Shown here in pieces: positions 8,087 through 15,161 of a stretch of 15,629 bases of DNA. Source of the DNA: DATBWZ01 sp036514535 (lineage in GTDB: Bacteria; JAMCPX01; DATBWZ01); contig DATBWZ010000067.1 of NCBI GenBank assembly GCA_036514535.1, forward strand, positions 1 through 15,629. The letters are read 5' to 3'. Position 1 is the stretch's first letter. Every line of letters begins with the position of its first letter. A program made the translations under genes and the position numbers. The notes beneath the pieces are model-generated. The model did not search any database and was not told the origin of the DNA. It worked only from the letters and a program-made list of their open reading frames with translations.

Positions 8087-11000
8087 TTTACCTCCCTTTT
8101 CTTCCATACAAAATATATTGACGGATAAACAATCAATTCCAACAAAAATGATGCGAAAATTCCGCCGACCATTGGTGCTGCAATCCGTTTCATCACATCA
8201 GCTCCAATCTCATGCGTCTGTGCCCACATTATAGGCAGCAGACCTATGAATGTGGTAATAACTGTCATCATTTTGGGTCTAATTCTTCTTACCGCACCAT
8301 GGTGTATTGCCTCCTTCAGGTCATTAACTGTGTTCATCCTGTTATTTGTCTTCATATCTTCATAAGCAAGGTCAAGATAGAGCAGCATAAACACTCCGGT
8401 TTCTGCATCAACGCCAAGCAAGGCAATTATTCCTGCCCATACTCCTATGCTCAGATTGTAATCAAGCAGAAACAGAATCCAGACAACACCTATCAGGGAG
8501 AATGGAACAGCAAGAAGAACTATGAATGTCTTCATATATGAACGGGTATTCATATAAAGTAAGAGGAATATTATGAAAATGGTTAAAGGTATAACAACCA
8601 TCATTCTTGCTTTTACACGCTCCATATATTCGTACTGTCCGCTGAAAACAAGGGTGTAACCAGGTGGCAGTTTCACATTATCCTTCAAAATCTTTTTCGC
8701 CTCATCAACATAACTGCCAATATCCCGGTTTGCCACATCAACATACACGTAACCAGAAAGTCTTCCATTTTCATCACGGATCATACCGGGACCGAGCATT
8801 ACTGAAATATCTGCAAGTTGTGATATAGGCACCTGCGCCCCTGTATTTGTATGGATGTAAACTTTTTTAAGTTTTTCTAAGTTATTTCTTAAATCGTGCG
8901 GATATCTAACATTAACCGGAAATCTTTCCCTGCCTTCTATAGTTGTTGTAATATTTTCACCACCGATTGCTGACATGAGTTCCATCTGGACATCTTCAAT
9001 TGTTAATCCATAACGGGCAATTTCCTCTCTTTTTGGTTTAAAATCAACGAAATAACCACCAGCGGTTCGTTCAGCATAAACGCTTCTTGTCCCTTTGACC
9101 ATAGTAAGATGTCCCTCTATCTCTTTACCAATATCCTCAATATCTTCCAGGCTATCCCCGTAAATTTTGATTCCTACGGGGGTCCTAATCCCTGTTGTTA
9201 GCATGTCAATCCTGCCTTTTATCGGCAGAGTCCATGCATTAACCTGTCCTGGCAATTTAAGGGCGGTATCCATTTCCTGTATAAGTTCTTCCCAGGATAT
9301 TCTGTCAGCCCAGATGAGTCTGAACGGTCCCTTAAAAATTTCAGGAACAAATTTGCAATACCATCTTGGTTTATGCCTCCATTCATTCTGCGGTTTTAGT
9401 GTTACTGTTGTTTCCATCATTGAAAAAGGTGCAGGGTCTGTTGATGTCAATGCTCTGCCTGCCTTACCAAATACCCTTTCCACCTCCGGAAAACTTTTGA
9501 GAATCTTATCCTGAACCTGTAAGAGCTTTGTCGTTTCGGTTACAGAGATTCCAGGAAGGGTTGTGGGCATATAGAGGATGGCACCCTCATTTAATGGCGG
9601 CATAAATTCCTTTCCTATCTTTTTGTAAAAGAAGGGATTTGGAATCAGATAGAATAACGCCACAGTTATTATAAACAATCCCGCAGCAGACGAGATTATC
9701 AGATATGGTTTTTTCAAAACAAAGTCAACAATCGGCGTGTATATTTTGAAGAGCCGTCTAGAAATGGGATGTTCCTCTTCAGAATGAATCTTGCCCACGA
9801 GTATGTGATTTGCAATAAAAGCAAGGGATTTGGGCCTGAATGTAAAATAATCCAGCCTTGTGAAGAGCATTCTAATAGCGGGATCAAGAGTGATCGCAAG
9901 TATTGCAGAAAATAGCATTGCAAGGTTCTTCGTGTATGCAAGCGGTTTAAAAAGCCTTCCCTCAAATGCCTCAAGTGTAAATATTGGCATAAATGAAACA
10001 GCAATCACAATAAGGGAGAAGAAGGACGGACGGCCAACTTCTTTTATTGCATTAATCAAAACTACATGATGGTCACCCTTTCTGCCTTCATCCATCCACT
10101 GGTGCAATTTTTTATGAGAATTTTCCACCACGACAATAGAAGCATCCACCATTGCTCCAATAGCAATTGCAATGCCTCCAAGAGACATAATATTAGAGGT
10201 GAATTTCATATAATACAGCGGAATAAATGAAACCAATGCTGCAATCGGGAGGGTTATTATTGGAATAATTGCTGATGGTACGTGAAGAAGAAATATGAGA
10301 ATTACAAGTGATACTACTATCATTTCCTCAACTAGTTTTTTTCTAAGCGTTTTTACTGCTTTCAGTATAAGTTCTGAACGGTCGTATGTTACAATTATTT
10401 CTACACCCTCTGGCAGTTTAATTTCATTTAATTTTTTCTTGACACGTTTTATAACCTCATAAGCATTCTCCATATATCTCATTACAACAATTCCACCAAC
10501 TACCTCACCTTTACCGTCAAGTTCTGCAACACCTCTCCTGATGTCCGGACCAAACCTCACTGTTGCCACATCTTTAACCCGAATAGGCACACCATTTTTA
10601 TCCACTTTGACTACTGTTTTTTCAATATCTTTTAATGACTTAATGTAACCTCGCACTGTAACCATGTATTCCCTGCCAGAGAATTCCAGCAACCTTGCCC
10701 CTATTTCCTGATTGGACTGTTTGACCGCTCTTACAACATCGCTAATTGAAATATTTTGGGAAAGCAAAGAATTGGGATTAACAATAACCTGATACTGTTT
10801 CACAAATCCACCAATGCTTGCAACCTCTGCAATGCCTTTGACAGACTGAAGCGCGTATTTAAGATGCCAGTCCTGGAATGTTCGTAAATCAGCGAGTGAG
10901 TGTTTTCCTGTCTTATCAACAAGGGCATATTCAAACACCCATCCGACCCCGGTTGCGTCCGGCCCAATTTCAATATTGACATCCTTTGGGAGTTGAGCCG

Positions 11001-11349
11001 TTATTTTTGATAAATACTCAAGAACCCTTGAACGTGCCCAGTAAACATCAGTTCCATCTTCAAAGATAATATAAACATATGAAAACCCATAATCGGAGAA
11101 TCCCCTTATGTCCTTCACCTTAGGTGCACCGAGAAGAGCACTGACAATTGGATAGGTTAACTGGTCTTCCATAATCTGAGGAGGTCTATCCCATTTTGAA
11201 AAAACTATCACCTGTGTATCAGTAAGATCAGGAAGTGCATCAAGGGGAATGTTTTTTATTGACCAGTAGCCCCAAACAATGGCAAATGATATGCCTATAA
11301 AGACAATAAGTTTATTATTTACACAATAATTTATTATTTTTTCAATCAT
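8083..11349 (-). CDS. cusA: CusA/CzcA-family heavy-metal efflux RND pump
   Basis: A 1088-residue inner-membrane RND transporter, slightly longer than usual for the HME group. It shows the family layout: a first helix at about 13-32, a large periplasmic loop, helices 2-6 at about 340-500, a helix near 550, a second periplasmic loop, and helices 8-12 from about 900. GAMVDAS (D402) corresponds to the proton-relay helix, and LGVDAETGVFML matches the Glu-bearing helix of the Cus/Czc group. The second loop holds PAPFSMMETT (M644, M645) and GRIDMLTTG (M716), Met-bearing stretches typical of copper/silver members, so Cu(I)/Ag(I) export is the likely function. I did not align it against structures. 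The ATG has AGAGAGG 8 nt upstream. It follows the adaptor gene after 165 bp and overlaps the next gene by 4 bp. Confidence 0.95.
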   Translation of the reverse strand: MIEKIINYCVNNKLIVFIGISFAIVWGYWSIKNIPLDALPDLTDTQVIVFSKWDRPPQIMEDQLTYPIVSALLGAPKVKDIRGFSDYGFSYVYIIFEDGTDVYWARSRVLEYLSKITAQLPKDVNIEIGPDATGVGWVFEYALVDKTGKHSLADLRTFQDWHLKYALQSVKGIAEVASIGGFVKQYQVIVNPNSLLSQNISISDVVRAVKQSNQEIGARLLEFSGREYMVTVRGYIKSLKDIEKTVVKVDKNGVPIRVKDVATVRFGPDIRRGVAELDGKGEVVGGIVVMRYMENAYEVIKRVKKKLNEIKLPEGVEIIVTYDRSELILKAVKTLRKKLVEEMIVVSLVILIFLLHVPSAIIPIITLPIAALVSFIPLYYMKFTSNIMSLGGIAIAIGAMVDASIVVVENSHKKLHQWMDEGRKGDHHVVLINAIKEVGRPSFFSLIVIAVSFMPIFTLEAFEGRLFKPLAYTKNLAMLFSAILAITLDPAIRMLFTRLDYFTFRPKSLAFIANHILVGKIHSEEEHPISRRLFKIYTPIVDFVLKKPYLIISSAAGLFIITVALFYLIPNPFFYKKIGKEFMPPLNEGAILYMPTTLPGISVTETTKLLQVQDKILKSFPEVERVFGKAGRALTSTDPAPFSMMETTVTLKPQNEWRHKPRWYCKFVPEIFKGPFRLIWADRISWEELIQEMDTALKLPGQVNAWTLPIKGRIDMLTTGIRTPVGIKIYGDSLEDIEDIGKEIEGHLTMVKGTRSVYAERTAGGYFVDFKPKREEIARYGLTIEDVQMELMSAIGGENITTTIEGRERFPVNVRYPHDLRNNLEKLKKVYIHTNTGAQVPISQLADISVMLGPGMIRDENGRLSGYVYVDVANRDIGSYVDEAKKILKDNVKLPPGYTLVFSGQYEYMERVKARMMVVIPLTIFIIFLLLYMNTRSYMKTFIVLLAVPFSLIGVVWILFLLDYNLSIGVWAGIIALLGVDAETGVFMLLYLDLAYEDMKTNNRMNTVNDLKEAIHHGAVRRIRPKMMTVITTFIGLLPIMWAQTHEIGADVMKRIAAPMVGGIFASFLLELIVYPSIYFVWKKREVK

Positions 11350-11514
11350 TTATTTAACCTCTCTCTTGTTATTGAGAGCGTATGTGCAGCGATCTTCATT
11401 TTTCTGAAGTCCTGGAGTAATTAACCTTCAAACTGGCCTCTTGAGATTGCTTCGTTGCTTGTGATGAGATCTGGCAATGATGCTGGGTTCAAAAGATCCT
11501 TGTCTTTTTCTACA
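11350..11514 (-). other. 165-bp intergenic spacer between cusB-like and cusA-like genes
   Basis: No open frame of note. Besides the decayed repeat it has two small dyads near the cusA start: CTCTC/GAGAG with an 8-nt loop (about 11362-11379) and CTTCA/TGAAG with a 6-nt loop (about 11394-11409). They are weak and lack T runs; they may affect mRNA stability or the pump's translation, but nothing stronger can be said. Confidence 0.4.
11443..11481 (+). repeat. Decayed copy of a GAGATTGCTTCGT...GCAATGA interspersed repeat
   Basis: The stretch begins GAGATTGCTTCGTTGCTT and ends GGCAATGAT. From memory, a repeat reading GAGATTGCTTCGTCGCTT, then a variable centre, then GCAATGACG is scattered through many environmental bacterial genomes; here both ends are kept and the centre has drifted. 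It occupies most of the non-coding part between the adaptor and pump genes. Confidence 0.5.
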
Positions 11515-12957
11515 TTAATTCCCGTGCCCCGCATGGCTGCCTCCTGATGGTTCCCCCATCTGCGCAATAGCCGCTTTCAGGCTGGATTCTGAGTCAATCA
11601 AGAATGTTGCTGAGGTTACAACCTTTTCGCCTTCAACAACTCCTTCCAGAACTTCATAATAATCATCAGAGGCGACCGCGAGTTTAACCGCTCTTGGTTC
11701 AAAATATCCATCACCTATATCAACAAAAACGATCTTCATTTCGCCTGAATCAAGAAGTGCACCCACAGGGATTGCGAGTTTTGTTCCAAAATTTACATTT
11801 ACTTCAATATTCGCATACATCCCTGGTTTCAATTTAAAATCAGGATTATCTACCTCTATTCTGATTTTGTTTGTTCTGGTCTCCGTATCTAAATATGGAT
11901 AAACGTAACTTACCCTGCCCTTGAATGCTTCACCAAGCAAGTAAGAAAGCGTAATATCTACTTCCTGCCCATTTTTGACAAGCGGTATTTCGGATTCATA
12001 AATGTTACCATAAATCCATACCTTTGATATATCAGCAATTTTGTAAAGATTCTCGCCTGCCATGATTTTTTGCCCCTGAATTACATTCTTTTCAATAACA
12101 AATCCGTTTACAGGAGAATAAAAGGTTAAGGTCTTCTTTATCTCTCCGATTTGCTCAAGTTTTTTAATCTGGGCATCAGTAATATCCCATAATTTAAGCC
12201 TCTGCCGTGACGATTCCAAAAGCGAAAAATCACTTGATGTTTGTCCTATAATACCGCTTTTTTCCTGAGATTTATATGTGTTAAAAACAAGAAGATATTC
12301 CTGTTGTGTAGAGACGATTTCAGGGCTGTATACCTCTGCAAGTGGCTCGCCTTTTTTTACAAATTGTCCTGAATAATCAATATAAAGTTTTTCAATCCAT
12401 CCCTCAAATTTTGTATTGATAAAAGCAAGTTCTGGCTCAATATAATCAATTTTCCCAACTGTTCTAATAATTTTCTGCAATGGTTTCCGTTCAACGACCC
12501 CTGTTTTAACACCAATTATCTGTTGCTTTTCAGGACTTATTTTTATAATACTTCTTTCCTCTACAGTTGAGGTTCTGGGGCCCTCTTCAACTTCAAAGGG
12601 TTCCATATCCATACCCATGGAGTCCTTTCCTGGTTTCTCGGAGACTTCATTCGGATTCATTGTTGATCGGTACATTATTTTTCTCTTGAGCAATGGTTTG
12701 TCCTCTTCCACTTTAACAAGGGACATACCGCATATCGGGCATTCGCCCGGCTTTTCGGAAATATATGTGGGATGCATGGGGCAGTGGTAGAGCTTTTTTT
12801 CGGATTTCTTCGTTTCTGTCTGCAAATGTCCCTCATGTTCACTCTGTTTCTGTGTCATTTCCTCATGCTGGGATTCTGATTTCTTTGAGCAGGAATAGAT
12901 GGATACCACAAGTGTTGCATTCAGAACAGTGAAGAAAATTATTAAAATCTTCTTCAT
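11515..12957 (-). CDS. cusB: CusB-like RND periplasmic adaptor with two N-terminal heavy-metal-binding domains
   Basis: A 480-residue membrane-fusion (adaptor) protein that should link the inner-membrane pump to the outer-membrane channel and pass on metal. A hydrophobic leader ends in SIYSC (C23), a near-lipobox, so it may be a lipoprotein. A His/Glu-rich stretch follows. The first heavy-metal-binding domain is at about 55-85, with YHCPMHP and CPICGM (C59, M61, H62, C73, C76, M78). The second, at about 94-125, is the Cys-free variant common in this family: STMNPNEVSEKPGKDSMGMDM (M100, M114, M116, M118). The adaptor core (barrel-sandwich, hairpin and beta-barrel) spans about 135-460, and the C-terminus is His-bearing (GGSHAGHGN). 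The ATG start has AGAGGAGG 8 nt upstream. It sits between the channel gene and the pump gene, the standard Cus arrangement. Confidence 0.93.
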   Translation of the reverse strand: MKKILIIFFTVLNATLVVSIYSCSKKSESQHEEMTQKQSEHEGHLQTETKKSEKKLYHCPMHPTYISEKPGECPICGMSLVKVEEDKPLLKRKIMYRSTMNPNEVSEKPGKDSMGMDMEPFEVEEGPRTSTVEERSIIKISPEKQQIIGVKTGVVERKPLQKIIRTVGKIDYIEPELAFINTKFEGWIEKLYIDYSGQFVKKGEPLAEVYSPEIVSTQQEYLLVFNTYKSQEKSGIIGQTSSDFSLLESSRQRLKLWDITDAQIKKLEQIGEIKKTLTFYSPVNGFVIEKNVIQGQKIMAGENLYKIADISKVWIYGNIYESEIPLVKNGQEVDITLSYLLGEAFKGRVSYVYPYLDTETRTNKIRIEVDNPDFKLKPGMYANIEVNVNFGTKLAIPVGALLDSGEMKIVFVDIGDGYFEPRAVKLAVASDDYYEVLEGVVEGEKVVTSATFLIDSESSLKAAIAQMGEPSGGSHAGHGN

Positions 12958-13010
12958 TTTTTATGCCTCCTCTGATAGGCGACAATGCGTATTATCGCTT
13001 TTTATCAATA

Positions 13011-13028
13011 CAGGGGACAAACCCCCTG
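13011..13028 (-). repeat. Short hairpin with the same arms as the palindrome in the tolC-like gene
   Basis: CAGGGG (13011-13016) and CCCCTG (13023-13028) pair around the 6-nt loop ACAAAC. The arms, together with the flanking AC and GC, match the outer arms of the 36-bp palindrome at 14381-14416, so this may be a deleted copy of that element. It lies in the 90-bp gap between the channel and adaptor genes; no T run follows, so it is more likely a repeat or processing hairpin than a terminator. Confidence 0.45.
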
Positions 13029-13047
13029 CTTCTGCCAATTATTAACT

Positions 13048-14466
13048 TCATTCCATTCCTTCCGCAGCAAACTGAACCCCTGTCAATGCTTCCAGTTCAG
13101 CAACTGCTTTTTCAAATTCCGTAAGTTTCTCATAATAGCCAATCTGATAATCCAGCAGGGTTATTGCATTTGTAACCATGGTCAGAAAATCAACCTTTCC
13201 CACTGAATAGCCAGCCATGGATGAATCAACCGCTCCCGACGCCTGAGGAATAATTGCCGTTTTATACAGATCTATAAGATTTCTTGATGTCGTAGCGTTG
13301 AGATATGCTGATTTTATATCGGAATAAAGCAACTGTTTTGTATTTTGATAAATGTTTTCTGAAAAATAAAGGTTAGCCCGTGATTCCTGCACACCGTATG
13401 CCTGTTTTCTCCAAAAATACAGGGGAATTTCCACCCCTATTCCGGCAACCCACATATTTTCCATTGCTCCGCGCTCTCCCCAGCCAAGATTTATTGAAAA
13501 GTCGGGCAGGTACTGTAACTTTGCATAGGTTAGCCCGCTTTTTTCCCTTTCAATAATCCGTTCCATTTTTTTCAATTCCGGCGAATTTTCCTCGGCCATT
13601 TTAATAAAATCGTTAACAGTATATGTGAAACTGGTTATCTCGGGCTGGATCGGCATGCCAACAGGTTCTTCAGTAGGTCTGTTCAGAATGCTGTTGATTA
13701 TCCCTGCTGTTGTTCCTTCCATCTGACTGAAAATCTGTAATCTTTCGTATAGTTTTGATACCTCCAGTTTAGCCCGCCAAACATCCTGTTGAATCCCCTT
13801 TCCCACCTGATACTGGATCTCGGCTGTTCGTTCCATTTTTTTTAACAGGGACATTGTCTGATTGATTATATCAATTGATTTCTTAAGATAATAATAATCA
13901 AAATATGCGGCCTTCAGTTTTTGAATTACATTAAGTTCTGTTGCTTTAAATTCCTCCCCCATCGCCTCTGCAGACCTGACTGCCATTTTCCCGAGGAGGG
14001 AAAGTTTGCCCGGAAAGGGAATCTTCTGGGCGAAGCCAAAATCCAGCATACTCATTTCCTGAGTGCCTACAGAGTATTTTGGGCCAACATTGTTAATCCC
14101 AAACATTAGCATCGGATCAGGCCAAGTGCTCACCTGCTTGGGTACTGCTTCAGAGGCGTTCCAGGAAGCACGGGCTGCTTTTATATGGGGGTTCTCTTCC
14201 AATGCTTCCTGGATGAGGTCGTGGAGGGTTATTGTTTCATTAGAAGGGGAATCAGCAATAACTCTGTCGGCTGTTAAAAGTAATACAAAAGCAAAAAAGA
14301 TTATTTTTGCAGATGCAAACCTGCGTGTTTGCCCCGGAAGTAGCCGATTAATCAAACCATTAATAAATTTCGTTAAATATGTTCGCAGGGGACCAAAATT
14401 TTGAACCCCTGCAAACATGGGCAGACCTGTGTGTCCGCCCTTACCATTTAACATCCCTTGTTTCAA
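13048..14466 (-). CDS. cusC: TolC-family outer-membrane efflux channel (CusC-like) with repeat-derived N-terminal extension
   Basis: A 472-residue outer-membrane channel of the copper/silver efflux complex. The outer-membrane efflux fold spans about 75-465: it opens with TLHDLIQEALEENPHIKAA and shows two related halves rich in helical coiled segments. The start is a TTG at 14464-14466, chosen for AAGGAG 8 nt upstream; its TTGA overlaps the stop of the cytochrome gene. An ATG four codons on lacks a well-spaced ribosome site. The hydrophobic signal core lies unusually deep (about 54-66, cleavage likely after DRVIA), because residues 10-29 or so are encoded by palindromic repeats at 14381-14440 and include GVQNFGPL. 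Either this extension is tolerated before the signal, or translation begins later (a TTG at residue 38 has no ribosome site). The next gene is the adaptor, 90 bp on. Confidence 0.9.
   Translation of the reverse strand: MKQGMLNGKGGHTGLPMFAGVQNFGPLRTYLTKFINGLINRLLPGQTRRFASAKIIFFAFVLLLTADRVIADSPSNETITLHDLIQEALEENPHIKAARASWNASEAVPKQVSTWPDPMLMFGINNVGPKYSVGTQEMSMLDFGFAQKIPFPGKLSLLGKMAVRSAEAMGEEFKATELNVIQKLKAAYFDYYYLKKSIDIINQTMSLLKKMERTAEIQYQVGKGIQQDVWRAKLEVSKLYERLQIFSQMEGTTAGIINSILNRPTEEPVGMPIQPEITSFTYTVNDFIKMAEENSPELKKMERIIEREKSGLTYAKLQYLPDFSINLGWGERGAMENMWVAGIGVEIPLYFWRKQAYGVQESRANLYFSENIYQNTKQLLYSDIKSAYLNATTSRNLIDLYKTAIIPQASGAVDSSMAGYSVGKVDFLTMVTNAITLLDYQIGYYEKLTEFEKAVAELEALTGVQFAAEGME
14381..14416 (-). 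repeat. 36-bp imperfect palindrome inside the 5' end of the tolC-like gene
   Basis: The element reads GTTCGCAGGGG, then ACCAAAATTTTGAA, then CCCCTGCAAAC; 15 of 18 opposed positions pair. On the minus strand it encodes FAGVQNFGPLRT in the channel protein. Positions 14387-14412 match 21 of 26 bases with 15016-15041 inside the cytochrome gene, in the same reading phase. Confidence 0.7.
14419..14440 (-). repeat. 22-bp REP-like hairpin next to the palindrome
   Basis: The minus strand begins GGGCGGAC and ends GTCTGCCC; the ends pair over 8 bp, counting one G-T pair, with a 6-nt loop. It lies 2 bp from the 36-bp palindrome, and both fall in the N-terminal codons of the tolC-like gene. It matches 16 of 22 bases with the element at 7343-7364. 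Confidence 0.55.
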
Positions 14467-15101
14467 TGCTTATGCTCCTTATCTTCCCCTTTTTTTACTC
14501 TCTTTTTCTCCAGATACATTCCGCACTTCGGACACTTACCAGGAAGGTTGGATTTTACATTTGGATGCATCGGACACTGATAAGTTGATTTTTTCATTTC
14601 GGCAAAACATCTCAGGTAGTTTACCATCTTCCATCTATCTTCTTCTGAAAGTATACTTTTCCATCCAGACATCGCTGTCTCCGTGACCCCTTCAGAAATC
14701 ACATTGAAGATTTCGCCATCGGTAGATCCGTGCTTCCATTTATTGTCCGCAAGGTTTGATGCCGGCGGCCTGAGCGCTTTACCAACAGTACCATCTCCCT
14801 TTCCCTCTTTGCCGTGGCATCTAACACAATTCTTCTCATAAAGTTCCCCGCCTTCAACAAGGTTTTTAGGAGTTTTTTTCACAGGATTCCTAATGTCCTG
14901 AGATTCTTTATGCTGGTGCATTCCCTTCATATGTTCGCTGTGCTCCATTCCCATTCCGGGCATCTTTTCCATACATTTTGCATCTCCTGTTTCGCATGAA
15001 TTATCTGCTGAATAAAGTGGCCCAAAATTCTGAACCCCGACAATTATCACAAAGCCTGCAAAAATGATGCTCCCAAACCTTAAAAAAATTTGCTTAATCA
15101 T
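14463..15101 (-). CDS. Periplasmic cytochrome c fused to a heavy-metal-binding domain
   Basis: A 212-residue exported protein. The leader (hydrophobic core about 5-21) contains GVQNFGPL at 22-29 and is probably cut after YSA. A Met/His/Cys-rich stretch follows (about 36-64, with MPGMGMEHSEHMKGMHQH), then a class I cytochrome c domain (about 80-168) with CVRCH (C92, C95, H96) and a likely axial Met in TAMSGW (M144). A C-terminal heavy-metal-binding domain (about 173-198) has YQCPMHP and CPKCGM (C176, M178, H179, C190, C193). The same small domain occurs on the adaptor two genes on. It should carry one haem and bind copper, perhaps as chaperone or in Cu(I) redox handling; which one cannot be told. 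The ATG start has AAGGAGG 5 nt upstream, and the next gene overlaps its stop. Confidence 0.9.
   Translation of the reverse strand: MIKQIFLRFGSIIFAGFVIIVGVQNFGPLYSADNSCETGDAKCMEKMPGMGMEHSEHMKGMHQHKESQDIRNPVKKTPKNLVEGGELYEKNCVRCHGKEGKGDGTVGKALRPPASNLADNKWKHGSTDGEIFNVISEGVTETAMSGWKSILSEEDRWKMVNYLRCFAEMKKSTYQCPMHPNVKSNLPGKCPKCGMYLEKKRVKKGEDKEHKH
15016..15041 (-). repeat. Second, degenerate copy of the palindrome, inside the cytochrome signal peptide
   Basis: Matches 14387-14412 at 21 of 26 bases and is read in the same phase, giving GVQNFGPL. Its palindromic symmetry is weaker because the left arm has drifted (AGTGG for AGGGG). Confidence 0.6.
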
Positions 15102-15118
15102 ATAGTCCTCCTTTTTAT

Positions 15119-15146
15119 TTTATACTCTACACATTGTAGAACTTAA
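15119..15146 (-). promoter_or_regulatory. Candidate promoter of the copper efflux operon
   Basis: In the 60-bp gap upstream of the cytochrome gene the minus strand has TTAAGT (15141-15146), a 16-bp spacer, then TATAAA (15119-15124), 10 bp before an AAGGAGG ribosome site. The -10 is good and the -35 is poor, as expected for an activated or repressed promoter. The leader would be very short. Read-through from the M56 gene is also possible. Confidence 0.4.
15126..15140 (-). promoter_or_regulatory. Candidate operator dyad (TCTACA-N3-TGTAGA)
   Basis: A perfect 6-bp inverted repeat with a 3-nt centre nearly fills the spacer between the candidate -35 and -10. Its ACA/TGT half-sites resemble BlaI/MecI/CopY operators (TACA-N2-TGTA), although the centre is one base longer. 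An M56 peptidase gene just upstream, the usual partner of BlaI-type repressors, supports this reading. The repressor gene is not in the window. Confidence 0.45.
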
Positions 15147-15161
15147 AATCAAAAAATTTTT

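Noticed and set aside
8087..8107. Longer start (MEEKGGK...) for the outer-membrane barrel protein
   Set aside because: It places seven charged residues before a complete signal peptide, and the internal ATG has the GGGAGG site and the ATGA overlap.
8212..10069. Plus-strand open frames opposite the RND pump gene
   Set aside because: The pump is a strong full-length family match; the opposite frames have low-complexity or Cys-rich translations typical of antisense shadows.
14063..14588. Overlapping plus-strand frames opposite the tolC-like and cytochrome genes, one starting MFAGDQNFEPL
   Set aside because: The resemblance to GVQNFGPL arises because the underlying repeat is palindromic, so both strands give similar peptides. 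No ribosome site or family match supports a gene.
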